From NCBI GenBank assembly GCA_017936375.1, contig JAGBFR010000020.1, positions 62,001-126,000 of the forward strand: DNA of 64,000 nucleotides, written 5' to 3'. The notes beneath the pieces were generated by a model that was not told the origin of the DNA, did no database searches, and saw nothing but the letters and a program-made list of their open reading frames with translations. The DNA comes from Clostridia bacterium. Its GTDB lineage: Bacteria; Bacillota; Clostridia; Christensenellales; Aristaeellaceae. Positions 1-8,473 of this stretch are shown here, piece after piece. How positions within the stretch are numbered: position 1 is the first letter of the stretch; each line of letters opens with the position of its first letter. The position numbers and the translations under genes were made by a program.

Positions 1-67
1 TCGGCGCTTTCGGCGTCGTTTGATGGGTTATGATCTGTGCGAACGAGGCTGAAACATGTTGATATTG

Positions 68-97
68 ACCGGAGAGTGAATGCTCTCCGGTTTTTTT
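68..97 (+). terminator. Rho-independent terminator of the upstream gene
   Basis: A perfect 9-bp stem, ACCGGAGAG at 68-76 and CTCTCCGGT at 83-91, closes a 6-nt loop and is followed by a T run. It ends whatever transcript enters from the left edge. Bases 1-67 are too short to identify a gene. The stem is almost identical to that of the terminator at 3532. Confidence 0.88.
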
Positions 98-175
98 CTT
101 TTGAAAAAAGATCCATTCATGGAAAAACAGAAGGCAATTCGTGCGTCTAATCATGCAGAAGGAGGTGTGAAGCGG

Positions 176-706
176 ATGAAGCTTGTCTCGGGCCCGGACA
201 ATCTTCGGGAAGAACGCATTGCTCGATTGATTGAGCAATACGGGAAGGTGCTGCTTCGCATATGCTGCGTGTATTTGAAGGATGCTGCGCTGGCAGAGGA
301 CGCGCTGCAGGAGACCTTTTTGAAGGCATACAGGAATCTGGATGGCTACAAGGGGCTGAGCAGCGAGCGGACATGGCTGACGTCCATTGCGATCAATGTC
401 TGCCGGGATATGCGCAGACGCGCATGGTTTCGCTATATGGACAGGACAGTGGATCTTGACCGCCTGACGCTGAATGCGCAGGACGGCGGTCAGGAGGCTG
501 TGGAGCTGATGATGGACGTCATGAACCTGCCCAAGCGGTATATGGAGGTCATTCTGCTTCATTATTATGCGGATCTGACGCAGACGGAGATTGCCCGCAT
601 GATCGGCGTCACGCCTGCGACCGTCAGCAAGCGGCTGAAAGCGGCGCAGAATATGCTCAGACATGTGCTTGAAGGAGGGAATGCTGATGACGATGCTGCA
701 AGATGA
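176..706 (+). CDS. ECF-type RNA polymerase sigma factor
   Basis: This is a 176-aa sigma-70 family protein of the extracytoplasmic-function type, which directs RNA polymerase to a small regulon. Region 2 spans about residues 16-85 (core-binding helix around AEDALQETFLKAYR, then an RTWLTSIAINVCRD segment). Region 4 spans about 115-165, with the helix-turn-helix LTQTEIARMIGVTPATVSKR. The reading frame is open further upstream, into the terminator at 68-97. I chose ATG 176 because AGAAGGAGG lies at a good distance before it and conservation begins there. The gene overlaps the next one by 20 bases, the usual arrangement of an ECF sigma factor with its anti-sigma partner. The signal it answers to is not visible. 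Confidence 0.9.
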   Translation: MKLVSGPDNLREERIARLIEQYGKVLLRICCVYLKDAALAEDALQETFLKAYRNLDGYKGLSSERTWLTSIAINVCRDMRRRAWFRYMDRTVDLDRLTLNAQDGGQEAVELMMDVMNLPKRYMEVILLHYYADLTQTEIARMIGVTPATVSKRLKAAQNMLRHVLEGGNADDDAAR

Positions 707-2015
707 AATCAGAAACAGAATCCATCACGCTGTGGACAGCACCCTTTCGCATATGGAAGTAACGCCTTCTCTTGAAAGAGCGATCATCAATCGGACGAGA
801 GGAGAGGAAACTGTGAGAAGAAAGATTTCGATGGGATTTGTGTTTGCGCTTGTTTTGCTGCTGACGATGGCGGCGATGGGCGTCGCAGCGACGCGCTTTG
901 GCATCCTTGAGGCGAACCGATGGCAGAAGGATAATGCAGCGTTTGTTGAGCACATCCTGACTGTGGACGAAACGTATGAAAACGAATACATGACCCTGAC
1001 AGTCAATGACGCGGTGTTCGATGGCGTGACCCTGATGCTGACCATGGACGTGCGGCCCAAGCCCGGATGCGGAGAAGGCGTCTATGTCTATCCGAGGATG
1101 ACGGCTGAAGCGGACGGAAAACCGCTTGAGGTGGAAATCGAGGCTTGCAGAGGCGACTTGATGAGCGGCTTTTGGGTGCCGGAGCGCGATGAGAGTGTCA
1201 AGTGGCTCGAGGGAACCTATGGCGCGGATTATGTGGTCACTAATGAGACGGAGGAAGGACGCATCATTTATGATCCGCAGACATCGGACGTCACATGGAC
1301 GCTGACGCTGGACATCGTCAGGCCGGTGTACGCTGTCCGCCGGAATACCTTTCCGCTGACAGAAGACGCGGATTACAATGCATACTTGAAACAGTTTGCT
1401 GAGGCATACGCGAAAGAGGAGATTCTGCTGACGGAGTGCGGCTCTGTTGTGGATTACATCTATGAAGTTCCTTATCCGGAAGGAATGGAACGCCTGGACT
1501 GGCAGCGCATGAAGCTGACAGAAAAGATGATCGCCAGCGGCGCGTTTGAGCGCGTGGATACAGCGACCGTCGTTTTTACGACGAAGGGAACGCAGGTCGT
1601 GGAGCTCGGCGAAGGGCAGCGATATCAACTCGGTGATTATGAGGCGACGATTGAACACCTGAGTGTAACCTTTGGACGGATGGATTACGAGATTCATGTG
1701 ATAAAAACAAGCGGTGGGAAGACCGCCGGAGAAGAACATGCGGCAGGTAAGCTCGATCTTGAGTTTGCGGTATTGGTGGATGGGTGTGAAGCGGAGCACA
1801 GCTATGACAGCTCGCACCCGCTGAACGACAACGAGAGCGATCCTGACCCGGTTGTGTATTACCGGGGCGGCATGACGCTGTTTGGCGAGGCGGAGAGCGT
1901 GACGTTTATTCCGTGCTTTGGCAAAGAGAGTCACCGGCAGGCCTATGCCATGACGCATTGGTCGGAAATGACCCCGGAGCAGGCGGCCATGGCTTTCACC
2001 ATTGAGCTCCCGTAA
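687..2015 (+). CDS. Membrane-anchored anti-sigma factor, DUF4179-like
   Basis: The protein has 442 aa. An N-terminal cytoplasmic segment of about 48 residues precedes one membrane helix (about 49-68, FVFALVLLLTMAAMGVAATR) and a long extracytoplasmic domain. This layout and the 20-base overlap with the upstream ECF sigma gene are those of DUF4179-type anti-sigma factors of Firmicutes, which hold the sigma factor at the membrane until a signal is sensed outside. GAAGGAGG at 671-678 fits ATG 687 (8-nt spacing); ATG 681 is too close to it and ATG 693 is possible. Assignment to the family is by architecture and context; the external domain gave no recognisable ligand-binding motif. Confidence 0.78.
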   Translation: MTMLQDEIRNRIHHAVDSTLSHMEVTPSLERAIINRTRGEETVRRKISMGFVFALVLLLTMAAMGVAATRFGILEANRWQKDNAAFVEHILTVDETYENEYMTLTVNDAVFDGVTLMLTMDVRPKPGCGEGVYVYPRMTAEADGKPLEVEIEACRGDLMSGFWVPERDESVKWLEGTYGADYVVTNETEEGRIIYDPQTSDVTWTLTLDIVRPVYAVRRNTFPLTEDADYNAYLKQFAEAYAKEEILLTECGSVVDYIYEVPYPEGMERLDWQRMKLTEKMIASGAFERVDTATVVFTTKGTQVVELGEGQRYQLGDYEATIEHLSVTFGRMDYEIHVIKTSGGKTAGEEHAAGKLDLEFAVLVDGCEAEHSYDSSHPLNDNESDPDPVVYYRGGMTLFGEAESVTFIPCFGKESHRQAYAMTHWSEMTPEQAAMAFTIELP

Positions 2016-2020
2016 GGCAA

Positions 2021-2048
2021 AGCGCCCGAAGCGATTCGGGCGCTCTTT
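2021..2048 (+). terminator. Terminator after the sigma/anti-sigma pair
   Basis: A perfect 10-bp stem (AGCGCCCGAA at 2021-2030, TTCGGGCGCT at 2035-2044) closes a GCGA tetraloop. The T tail is short (TTT after the stem base), so termination may be incomplete. Confidence 0.75.
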
Positions 2049-2062
2049 GGATGCTTTCCATA

Positions 2063-2091
2063 TTGCCTTTTCCACCTGCTTCCGCTATAAT
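2063..2091 (+). promoter_or_regulatory. Sigma-A promoter of the MATE gene
   Basis: TTGCCT at 2063-2068 and a perfect TATAAT at 2086-2091 are separated by 17 bp. It lies just after the preceding terminator and about 40 bp before the MATE start, so the transporter has its own transcript. Confidence 0.75.
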
Positions 2092-2133
2092 GGCCTGCGA
2101 AGAGAAACATAAAACGTATGGAGAGTATAGGCC

Positions 2134-3516
2134 ATGAAGCTGTTTAAAAACGAGGCGGATAAGGCTTTCTATGGGCGGGTTTTCGCCTTGGTTGCGCCGA
2201 TTGTCGTTCAGAATCTTCTGAGTGCGGCGGTGGGCTCTGCGGACGTGGTGATGCTCAACTATGTCGGCCAGTCTGCGATCTCGGCGGTATCGCTGGCGGC
2301 AAATTACACGAGCATCCTGTTCATGGTGTTCTACGGCCTTGGCACGGGCGCGACGATGCTCTGCGCGCAGTACTTTGGAAAGGGCGAATATGAGCCGATC
2401 CGCGTGGTGGAGGGGCTTGCCCTCAGGATTTCGCTGGTCGTGTCGCTGGCGTTTGCCGCTGCGGCGCTCTTCCTGCCGGAGGGCATGATGGCGATCTTTA
2501 CGAAAGACCGGGAGCTGATTGAGCTTGGCGCCGTGTACCTGAGATATATGAGCGTCACCTACCTGTGCTGGGGTATTCTGGAGATCTACCTGTCCGTGCT
2601 GCGCAGCATCGGGCAGGTGCGGGTCAGTATGTTCCTCAATATTCTGGCCTTCGTGCTCAATATCATTCTCAATGCGGTGTTCATCTTTGGCCTTTTCGGC
2701 GCGCCGAAGATGGGCGTGGCGGGCGTTGCACTGGCGACCATGCTCTCGCGCATCGTCGAATTGATCGGCTGCTTTGCGGTATCCTTCACGCAGAAGGAGA
2801 TCAAGCTCAATTTCCTCTACATATTCCGCAGCAATAAGCTGCTCCTGCAGGATTTCATCCGCCTGTCCCTGCCGGCGATGGGCAATGACGTCATCTGGGG
2901 CCTCGCGTTCTCCATGTATTCGGTTATCATGGGCCACATGGGCTCGGATGTGGTGGCGGCCAATTCGCTGGTGACGGTGGTGCGCAACTTTGGCACGACC
3001 TTTGCTTTCGGCATCGCCAGCGGCGGCACGATCCTGCTGGGCAGCATCATCGGCGCCAATCAGATGGAGGAGGCAAAGGCGTGCGCGTCGAAGCTGATCA
3101 GACTGACGGTGCTCGCCGGTGCATTTGGCGGCCTGCTTGTGCTGGCGGTCAGTCCGTTTGTGCTGGAGTTTGCCAGCCTTACGGAGACGGCGCACGGCTA
3201 TCTCAAGGGGATGCTGCTCATCAACAGTTACTATATCATGGGCGCTGCGGTCAATACGATGCTCATTGCGGGCATCTTCCGCGCGGGTGGTGACAGCCGG
3301 TTCGGTTTCATCTGCGATACGATCGATATGTGGCTGTATGCGGTGCCGCTGGGCTTTATCGCCGCATTTGTGCTGAAGCTGCCGGTGATGGTCGTGTACT
3401 TCCTGCTGTGCACGGATGAATTTGTCAAGTGGCCGTGGGTGATCGGGCATTACAGGAGCATGAAATGGCTCAAGAACATCACGAGGGATCATCTGTTCGA
3501 GGCCGATGAGGCCTGA
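2134..3516 (+). CDS. MATE family multidrug/metabolite exporter
   Basis: This 460-aa integral membrane protein has about twelve hydrophobic helices in two similar halves, the fold and length of MATE (NorM/DinF type) exporters, which expel cationic drugs or metabolites in exchange for Na+ or H+. The N-terminal part shows the family pattern around residues 15-60 (APIVVQNLLSAAVGSADVVM). It has its own promoter and is closed by a terminator, so it is monocistronic. The Shine-Dalgarno sequence is weak (GGAG about 12 nt before the ATG). The substrate cannot be inferred; the next-door ECF sigma pair could control it, but no shared promoter motif is visible. Confidence 0.88.
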   Translation: MKLFKNEADKAFYGRVFALVAPIVVQNLLSAAVGSADVVMLNYVGQSAISAVSLAANYTSILFMVFYGLGTGATMLCAQYFGKGEYEPIRVVEGLALRISLVVSLAFAAAALFLPEGMMAIFTKDRELIELGAVYLRYMSVTYLCWGILEIYLSVLRSIGQVRVSMFLNILAFVLNIILNAVFIFGLFGAPKMGVAGVALATMLSRIVELIGCFAVSFTQKEIKLNFLYIFRSNKLLLQDFIRLSLPAMGNDVIWGLAFSMYSVIMGHMGSDVVAANSLVTVVRNFGTTFAFGIASGGTILLGSIIGANQMEEAKACASKLIRLTVLAGAFGGLLVLAVSPFVLEFASLTETAHGYLKGMLLINSYYIMGAAVNTMLIAGIFRAGGDSRFGFICDTIDMWLYAVPLGFIAAFVLKLPVMVVYFLLCTDEFVKWPWVIGHYRSMKWLKNITRDHLFEADEA

Positions 3517-3531
3517 CGACAGCCTGATAGG

Positions 3532-3560
3532 ACCGGGGAGATCAGCTCTCCGGTTTTTCT
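3532..3560 (+). terminator. Terminator of the MATE gene
   Basis: A 9-bp stem with one G-U pair (ACCGGGGAG at 3532-3540, CTCTCCGGT at 3546-3554) is followed by TTTTCTT. The stem differs at one base from that at 68-91. Confidence 0.85.
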
Positions 3561-3607
3561 TATTCCGCAGAAGTCTGGGCGATATCCTGTGAGAATACAG
3601 AAAGGGC

Positions 3608-3637
3608 TTGCCAAAGGCGCATGTTGTGGGGTAAAAT
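3608..3637 (+). promoter_or_regulatory. Sigma-A promoter of the frr operon
   Basis: TTGCCA at 3608-3613 and TAAAAT at 3632-3637 have an 18-bp spacer, about 32 bp before the frr start and just after a terminator. It probably drives frr through ispG, where gaps are small. Confidence 0.6.
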
Positions 3638-3668
3638 AGAGAAAATGAGAATTAAGGAGGAACTCTCC

Positions 3669-4232
3669 ATGCCGACTAAAAAGATTCAGGAAACTGCCAA
3701 GCAGAAGATGGATAAGACCAAGGACGTTCTGCGCAACGATCTGATGGCCATCCGTGCCGGCCGCGCCAACCCGCAGCTGCTCGACCGCATCACCGTCGAT
3801 TACTATGGCTCCCAGACCCCGCTGAAGGCGGTTGCCAACATCTCCGCGCCGGAACCGCGCGTTCTGCAGATCAACCCGTTCGAGCCGCGTCTGGTCAAGG
3901 ACATCTGCAAGGCGATCCTCGCCAGCGATCTGGGCCTCAATCCGTCCAACGATGGCAAGATCATCCGCCTCATGCTGCCGGAGCTCACCGCTGAGCGCCG
4001 TAAGGAGCTGACCAAGCTCGTGCGCAAGACCGCTGAGGAGAGCAAGGTCGCCGTTCGCTCCATCCGCCGCGACGCTGTCGATCAGGTCAAGAAGATGAAG
4101 AAGAACAGCGAGATTACCGAGGACGATCAGAAGAAGGCTGAGGAAGCCATTCAGAAGCTGACCGACGCCAACATCAAGGACATCGATAAGATCACCGCCG
4201 ATAAGGAAAAGGAGATCATGGAGGTCCGATGA
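3669..4232 (+). CDS. frr: Ribosome recycling factor
   Basis: With EF-G, this protein splits the post-termination ribosome. It has 187 aa, the normal length (about 185), and carries the family's conserved central block ([17 protein letters not shown], with the following [15 protein letters not shown]) and the C-terminal helical hairpin ([20 protein letters not shown]). The frame is open to 3621, but ATG 3669 has AAGGAGG at the right distance and gives the standard N-terminus. In many Firmicutes frr follows rpsB-tsf-pyrH; here the genes before it are a MATE exporter and an ECF sigma pair, and frr has its own promoter. The stop overlaps the next start (ATGA). Confidence 0.97.
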   Translation: MPTKKIQETAKQKMDKTKDVLRNDLMAIRAGRANPQLLDRITVDYYGSQTPLKAVANISAPEPRVLQINPFEPRLVKDICKAILASDLGLNPSNDGKIIRLMLPELTAERRKELTKLVRKTAEESKVAVRSIRRDAVDQVKKMKKNSEITEDDQKKAEEAIQKLTDANIKDIDKITADKEKEIMEVR

Positions 4233-4438
4233 GAGAGGATCTTCTGGGTCTTGAGCTTTCGCAGGCGCAGGCGATGCTCTCCCGTGAGGGGATTGTGCCT
4301 GTTGTGACCGTGACCAGCGCCCCGAAAAAGGCGCCGCGTCAGGGAGGGAGCCTCCGTGTGGTCTATGCGTCCGATGACGGCGCTGCATTGACCGCAGCAG
4401 CCTTTCTGGATCCGATTGCGGAGAGCAGGAAGGGATAA
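4229..4438 (+). CDS. Small PASTA-like protein between frr and uppS
   Basis: This 69-aa protein has no signal peptide or membrane segment. Residues 5-22 ([18 protein letters not shown]) look like the first strand-helix of a PASTA repeat, and the second half ([20 protein letters not shown]) could form the closing strands. Its start overlaps the frr stop by 4 bases, so translation is coupled and expression is probably real. PASTA domains bind peptidoglycan fragments or beta-lactams in penicillin-binding proteins and serine/threonine kinases, but here there is no partner domain and no export signal. Function is unknown; the resemblance is by eye and weak. Confidence 0.65.
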   Translation: MREDLLGLELSQAQAMLSREGIVPVVTVTSAPKKAPRQGGSLRVVYASDDGAALTAAAFLDPIAESRKG

Positions 4439-4463
4439 CATCCAATAAGAGCGTAAAGATTAG

Positions 4464-4505
4464 AAGCGGGTTTATTGGGGCGGCGCTCTGAAAACCCGCT
4501 TTTCC
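4464..4505 (+). promoter_or_regulatory. Attenuator-like hairpin before uppS
   Basis: A perfect 10-bp inverted repeat, AAGCGGGTTT at 4464-4473 and AAACCCGCTT at 4492-4501, with an 18-nt loop, sits in the 109-nt gap between the small PASTA-like gene and uppS. It is followed by TTCCTT, a poor terminator tail, so partial attenuation or mRNA processing is more likely than a full stop. Confidence 0.5.
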
Positions 4506-4547
4506 TTCATGCATGCAGCATGCAGAAGGGCAAGCGAGGGGATAGGT

Positions 4548-5318
4548 ATGGCTATATTTGGCAAGGATGAGGCGAAAAGGAAACAGTCTGTCTTTTCGCC
4601 GGAGGATCTGCAGAAGCTGCCGCGCCATGTTGCCGTGATCATGGACGGCAACGGCCGCTGGGCGACGAAGCGCGGCATGCCCCGAAGCTTCGGGCATAAG
4701 GCAGGCGTTGAGGCGCTGCGCGCGATCATCCGCCATTCGAGCGATCTGGGCATTGAGGCGCTGACCATCTATGCTTTTTCTACCGAGAACTGGACGCGCT
4801 CTGTCGAAGAGGTCAGTGCGCTGATGGGTCTTTTGCTGGAGTATTTTACCCGTGAACTGGACGAGCTGCACCGCGAGCATGTCTGCATCCGCATTCTGGG
4901 CGACATCAGCGGCATGCCCAAGGGGCTTGAAAAGCAGCAGGCTGCGCTCTATGCCGCGATGGATAAGACGCGGGAGAACACGGGCCTCAAGCTCAACATT
5001 GCCCTCAATTACGGCGGTCAGCAGGAGATTGTCCGCGCAGCGCAGGCGCTTGCCAAAAAGGCTGCGGCCGGCGAGATTGTGCCCGACGCGATTACGCGCG
5101 AGGCGTTTGCCGGTGAATTGTACACAGCTGGATTACCTGAGGTTGACTTTCTCATCCGCACAAGCGGAGAAATGCGCCTGAGCAACTTCCTGCTCTATCA
5201 GTGCGCATATGCGGAGTTTTATAAGACCGATATCCTCTGGCCGGATTTTGACGAGGCGGCGTATGACGAAGCGCTGCTCACCTTTACAAGAAGAAACCGT
5301 CGCTTCGGCGGCGTGTGA
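4548..5318 (+). CDS. uppS: Undecaprenyl diphosphate synthase (cis-prenyltransferase)
   Basis: The enzyme adds isoprene units from isopentenyl diphosphate to farnesyl diphosphate to make the C55 lipid carrier for cell-wall glycans. In 256 aa it shows the catalytic signature HVAVIMDGNGRW at residues 27-38 (catalytic Asp33), the substrate-binding RSFGHKAG block and the C-terminal RTSGEMRLSNFLLYQ and EFYKTDILWPDF blocks. ATG 4548 follows GAGGGGATAGGT; the open frame to 4509 has no better site. Its stop overlaps the extended frame of cdsA, and downstream dxr and ispG supply its isoprenoid building blocks, so the operon couples precursor synthesis to lipid-carrier synthesis. Confidence 0.97.
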   Translation: MAIFGKDEAKRKQSVFSPEDLQKLPRHVAVIMDGNGRWATKRGMPRSFGHKAGVEALRAIIRHSSDLGIEALTIYAFSTENWTRSVEEVSALMGLLLEYFTRELDELHREHVCIRILGDISGMPKGLEKQQAALYAAMDKTRENTGLKLNIALNYGGQQEIVRAAQALAKKAAAGEIVPDAITREAFAGELYTAGLPEVDFLIRTSGEMRLSNFLLYQCAYAEFYKTDILWPDFDEAAYDEALLTFTRRNRRFGGV

Positions 5319-5335
5319 GACGGGAGAGAAACACC

Positions 5336-6145
5336 ATGAAAACTCGCCTGCTGACGGCTTTGTTCGGCATCCCGCTGATCATCTTTCTGCTGGTTGTGCG
5401 TGGATGGATTACCGAGCTGTTCATTGTCGCGCTTTCGGTCGTCGCGCTCTATGAGTATTACCATGCGCTGAAATCGGCGGGTTATAAGGTATTCTGCTGG
5501 GGCGGCTATCTGGCGGCGGCGGCCATGTGGCCGATGAACCGGCTGATGGGCGTGCTCGATCCGCTGCTGCTGGCGCTGACTGCCATGCTGGTGACGTTCT
5601 TTGGCGTGCTCATCAGGCCGAAGCCGGAATTCCCGGATGCAGCGGCTTCCGTCTATCCGATCTTCACGTGCCTGATGCCCATGTCCATGTTTATGATGAT
5701 GCTCAATGCGACATACGGCCTTGTGCCGGGCATTGCGCTGATCACCATGTCCTTTGGTATTGCATACGGCTGCGACGCCGCGGCGTACTTTGGCGGCCGG
5801 TGCTTTGGCAGGCATAAGCTCTGCCCGACGGTCAGCCCGAAGAAGACGGTTGAGGGCGCGGTCTGCGGCCTTGCCGGCAGCGTGCTCGTCTCGCTGTGCG
5901 TGCGCCTGTTCTTTATCCGGGTGCTCAGCCAGCCGATGCCGGGGATTCCGGCGACGATCCTGCTGGGACTGCTCGGCTCCGTCGCCGGTCAGGTGGGCGA
6001 TCTGACAGCCTCTCTCCTGAAGCGTTACAGCGGCATCAAGGACTATGGCAACATATTCCCGGGCCATGGCGGCGTGATGGATCGCTTTGACAGCAACATT
6101 TTTGTTCTGATTGTGCTCTACTGCTATACGCTCGTGCTGCACTGA
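5336..6145 (+). CDS. cdsA: Phosphatidate cytidylyltransferase
   Basis: The enzyme makes CDP-diacylglycerol from CTP and phosphatidic acid at the membrane, the branch point of phospholipid synthesis. It has 269 aa with about seven to eight hydrophobic helices. The C-terminal third carries the family signature (SPKKTVEGAVCGLAGS, then LLKRYSGIKDYGNIFPGHGG and MDRFDS). ATG 5336 was chosen over the upstream ATG at 5315 because the latter lies in the end of uppS and the former has a GGGAGAG site. The order uppS-cdsA-dxr-rseP is conserved in many bacteria. Confidence 0.96.
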   Translation: MKTRLLTALFGIPLIIFLLVVRGWITELFIVALSVVALYEYYHALKSAGYKVFCWGGYLAAAAMWPMNRLMGVLDPLLLALTAMLVTFFGVLIRPKPEFPDAAASVYPIFTCLMPMSMFMMMLNATYGLVPGIALITMSFGIAYGCDAAAYFGGRCFGRHKLCPTVSPKKTVEGAVCGLAGSVLVSLCVRLFFIRVLSQPMPGIPATILLGLLGSVAGQVGDLTASLLKRYSGIKDYGNIFPGHGGVMDRFDSNIFVLIVLYCYTLVLH

Positions 6146-6169
6146 GCGGAGCTGTAAAGAGGAGTATTT

Positions 6170-7327
6170 ATGCGTAAAATTGCTATTCTGGGGTCTACAG
6201 GCTCCATCGGCACGCAGGCGCTGGACGTCGCTGCGCGGCATCGCGACCGCTTTGAGGTGACGGCGATTGCCGCCCATTCCTCTGCGGAGAAGGTCTTTGA
6301 GCAGGTGCGTGCCTTCCGTCCGAAGATCGCGGCGCTGACGATTGAACCCAAGGAGATTCCGGAGGATATCAGGGACTGCTGCCAGTGGATGTTCGGCGAA
6401 AGCGTGCTGCTGGACGTCGTGCGCGCGTGCGAGGCGGACGATGTTCTGGTGTCTGTCGTGGGCATCGCGGGGCTTGCTGCCGTGATGGAGACGATCAAGT
6501 GCGGCAAGCGCGTGCTGCTGGCCAATAAGGAGCCCCTTGTCGCCGGCGGCGAGCTGGTGACGGCGGCTGCAAAGGCGGCGGGTCTGCCGCTGCTTCCCGT
6601 GGACAGTGAGCACAGCGCGATCTTCCAGTGCCTGCAGGGCGCCGGCGGCAATACGCCGGAGCGGCTGATCCTCACCGCGAGCGGCGGGCCTTTCCGCACA
6701 TGGGAGAAGAAGGATATTTACACCGCGACCAAGGAGCAGGCGCTTCGCCATCCCAACTGGAGCATGGGGCAGAAGATCACCATCGATTCTGCGTCGATGA
6801 TGAACAAGGCGCTTGAGGTGATCGAGGCGCGGTGGCTGTTTGACATGCCGGCGGAGAAGATCGATGTGCTGATTCACCCGCAGAGCGTCATACACTCCAT
6901 GGTCGAGTTTGCCGACGGCGCGGTGATGGCTCAGCTGGGCACGCCGGATATGCGCCTGCCGATTCTCTATGCCATGAGCTGGCCGGAGCGCCTTGAAACG
7001 GGCGGAAAGCGCCTTGACTTTGAGACGATGAAGGCGCTGACCTTTGAGACGCCGGACCTTGACCGATTCCCTGGCCTTGGCCTTGCTTATGAGGCGCTGA
7101 GGGCGGGCGGCGCGATGAGCGCTGTGCTCAACGGCGCCAACGAGATTGCGGTCGACGCCTTTCTGCATGACAGGATTCGCTTTGGCCAGATTGCGCAGCT
7201 GGTGGAGGAGACGATGCATGCCATCCCCGTCACGGCGCATCCGACGCTTGATCAGGTTTTCGAGAGCGATCGTCTTGCCAGAGTCAAGGCGCTCGAGCTG
7301 CTCGCGACGAGCCGCTTTGCCGTCTGA
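6170..7327 (+). CDS. dxr: 1-deoxy-D-xylulose 5-phosphate reductoisomerase
   Basis: This is the second enzyme of the MEP isoprenoid pathway: it rearranges and reduces DXP to MEP with NADPH and a divalent metal. It has 385 aa, the normal length. The NADPH motif GSTGSIG is at residues 8-14, the metal/substrate block PVDSEHSAIFQC at about 143-154, and the SASMMNKALEVIEA loop follows. AGGAG precedes ATG 6170. Together with ispG in the same operon it shows that the organism makes isoprenoids by the MEP route. Confidence 0.97.
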   Translation: MRKIAILGSTGSIGTQALDVAARHRDRFEVTAIAAHSSAEKVFEQVRAFRPKIAALTIEPKEIPEDIRDCCQWMFGESVLLDVVRACEADDVLVSVVGIAGLAAVMETIKCGKRVLLANKEPLVAGGELVTAAAKAAGLPLLPVDSEHSAIFQCLQGAGGNTPERLILTASGGPFRTWEKKDIYTATKEQALRHPNWSMGQKITIDSASMMNKALEVIEARWLFDMPAEKIDVLIHPQSVIHSMVEFADGAVMAQLGTPDMRLPILYAMSWPERLETGGKRLDFETMKALTFETPDLDRFPGLGLAYEALRAGGAMSAVLNGANEIAVDAFLHDRIRFGQIAQLVEETMHAIPVTAHPTLDQVFESDRLARVKALELLATSRFAV

Positions 7328-7393
7328 GCATGGTCAATTGCAGCCGCTGAGTGCGGCTGCTTTGTTTCCTGATACTCTGGAGGTGTACGCTTC

Positions 7394-8407
7394 GTGTATG
7401 TGTTTCTGGCTATTCTGCTGCTGGGCATCCTGATCATCGCGCATGAGTTTGGCCATTTCATTGCAGCCCGGCTCTGCGGGATTGATGTTGTGGAGTTTTC
7501 GATGGGCATGGGCCCGCTCCTGTTGAAGAAAAAAGACAGGAAAGGGACGCAGTTCTCCGTCCGTCTTCTGCCGATCGGCGGCTATTGCCAGTTCCGCGGA
7601 GAGGATGAAGAGGGCGACGACCCGAGAGCCTTTGGCAGGCAGAAGGTATGGAAGCGCTTTGTGACCGTGCTGAGCGGTCCGGCGATGAATTTCCTGATTG
7701 CCGTTCTGGTGATCGTGGTTTATTTGAGCGCGATGGGGATTCAAACGATCGTGCCGAAGGCTGCACAGCTGGAAGAGAACGCGATGCAGGCCGGCATGAT
7801 GATTGGAGACGAGATCATCGCGGTCAATGGCGATGCGGTGACGGATACCAATATGATCGCGGAGGCGATTGGCGCGTCTGGCGGGAATCCTGTGGAGATT
7901 GCTGTGCGCAGAGGCGGACAGGAATTGACGCTGATGATTGAGCCGTTTTATGACGAGGCGGAGAACCGCTACCGCATCGGTATCACCTTTGATCAGGAGC
8001 GCCAGCGGATTTCGCTGCTGGAGAGCGTGCCGTTTTCTATCTCGTATAACATCGAGAGTGTGAAGATGATTGTCGACACGCTGCGCAACCTGATCTTCAA
8101 GGGAGAGGGCACGGATCAGGTAACGGGCGTCGTCGGCACGGTGTATGTCATACAGGACGTCACCAGACAGGGCGGCGTCGATATCTATCTGAGTCTTCTG
8201 GCGATGATCAGCGTGAATCTCGGCGTCATGAATCTGCTCCCGATTCCGGGTCTCGATGGCAGCCGTCTGCTCTTCCTTGCGGTGGAGGCTGTTCGCCGCA
8301 AGCCGGTGAAGCCGGAGATCGAGGGTGCGATTCACGCCGCCGGCTTTGTATTGCTGATGGCGCTGACCGTCCTGCTCACCTATCAGGACGTCCTGCGCTT
8401 CTTCTGA
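7394..8407 (+). CDS. rseP: Site-2 (RseP/RasP-type) intramembrane zinc metalloprotease
   Basis: This protease cuts transmembrane segments of regulatory proteins, typically anti-sigma factors, after a first external cut. It has 337 aa. The HEFGH zinc motif is at residues 17-21 in the first membrane helix, a central PDZ domain covers about 115-190, and the second catalytic motif (NLLPIPGLDGSRL) with its Asp near 285 lies in the third core helix. The start is GTG 7394, 9 nt after GGAGGT; no ATG is as well placed. The membrane anti-sigma factor encoded at 687 is a possible substrate, but that is inference only. Confidence 0.94.
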   Translation: MYVFLAILLLGILIIAHEFGHFIAARLCGIDVVEFSMGMGPLLLKKKDRKGTQFSVRLLPIGGYCQFRGEDEEGDDPRAFGRQKVWKRFVTVLSGPAMNFLIAVLVIVVYLSAMGIQTIVPKAAQLEENAMQAGMMIGDEIIAVNGDAVTDTNMIAEAIGASGGNPVEIAVRRGGQELTLMIEPFYDEAENRYRIGITFDQERQRISLLESVPFSISYNIESVKMIVDTLRNLIFKGEGTDQVTGVVGTVYVIQDVTRQGGVDIYLSLLAMISVNLGVMNLLPIPGLDGSRLLFLAVEAVRRKPVKPEIEGAIHAAGFVLLMALTVLLTYQDVLRFF

Positions 8408-8473
8408 CAGATTGAATTTCATGACGCTCCCGTGCGGGCGCTATGCGGCGGGAGGATGAACGGAGGATGAATT

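Noticed and set aside
1..67. Tail of an upstream gene
   Set aside because: Three frames stop within this stretch and none is long enough to identify a product.
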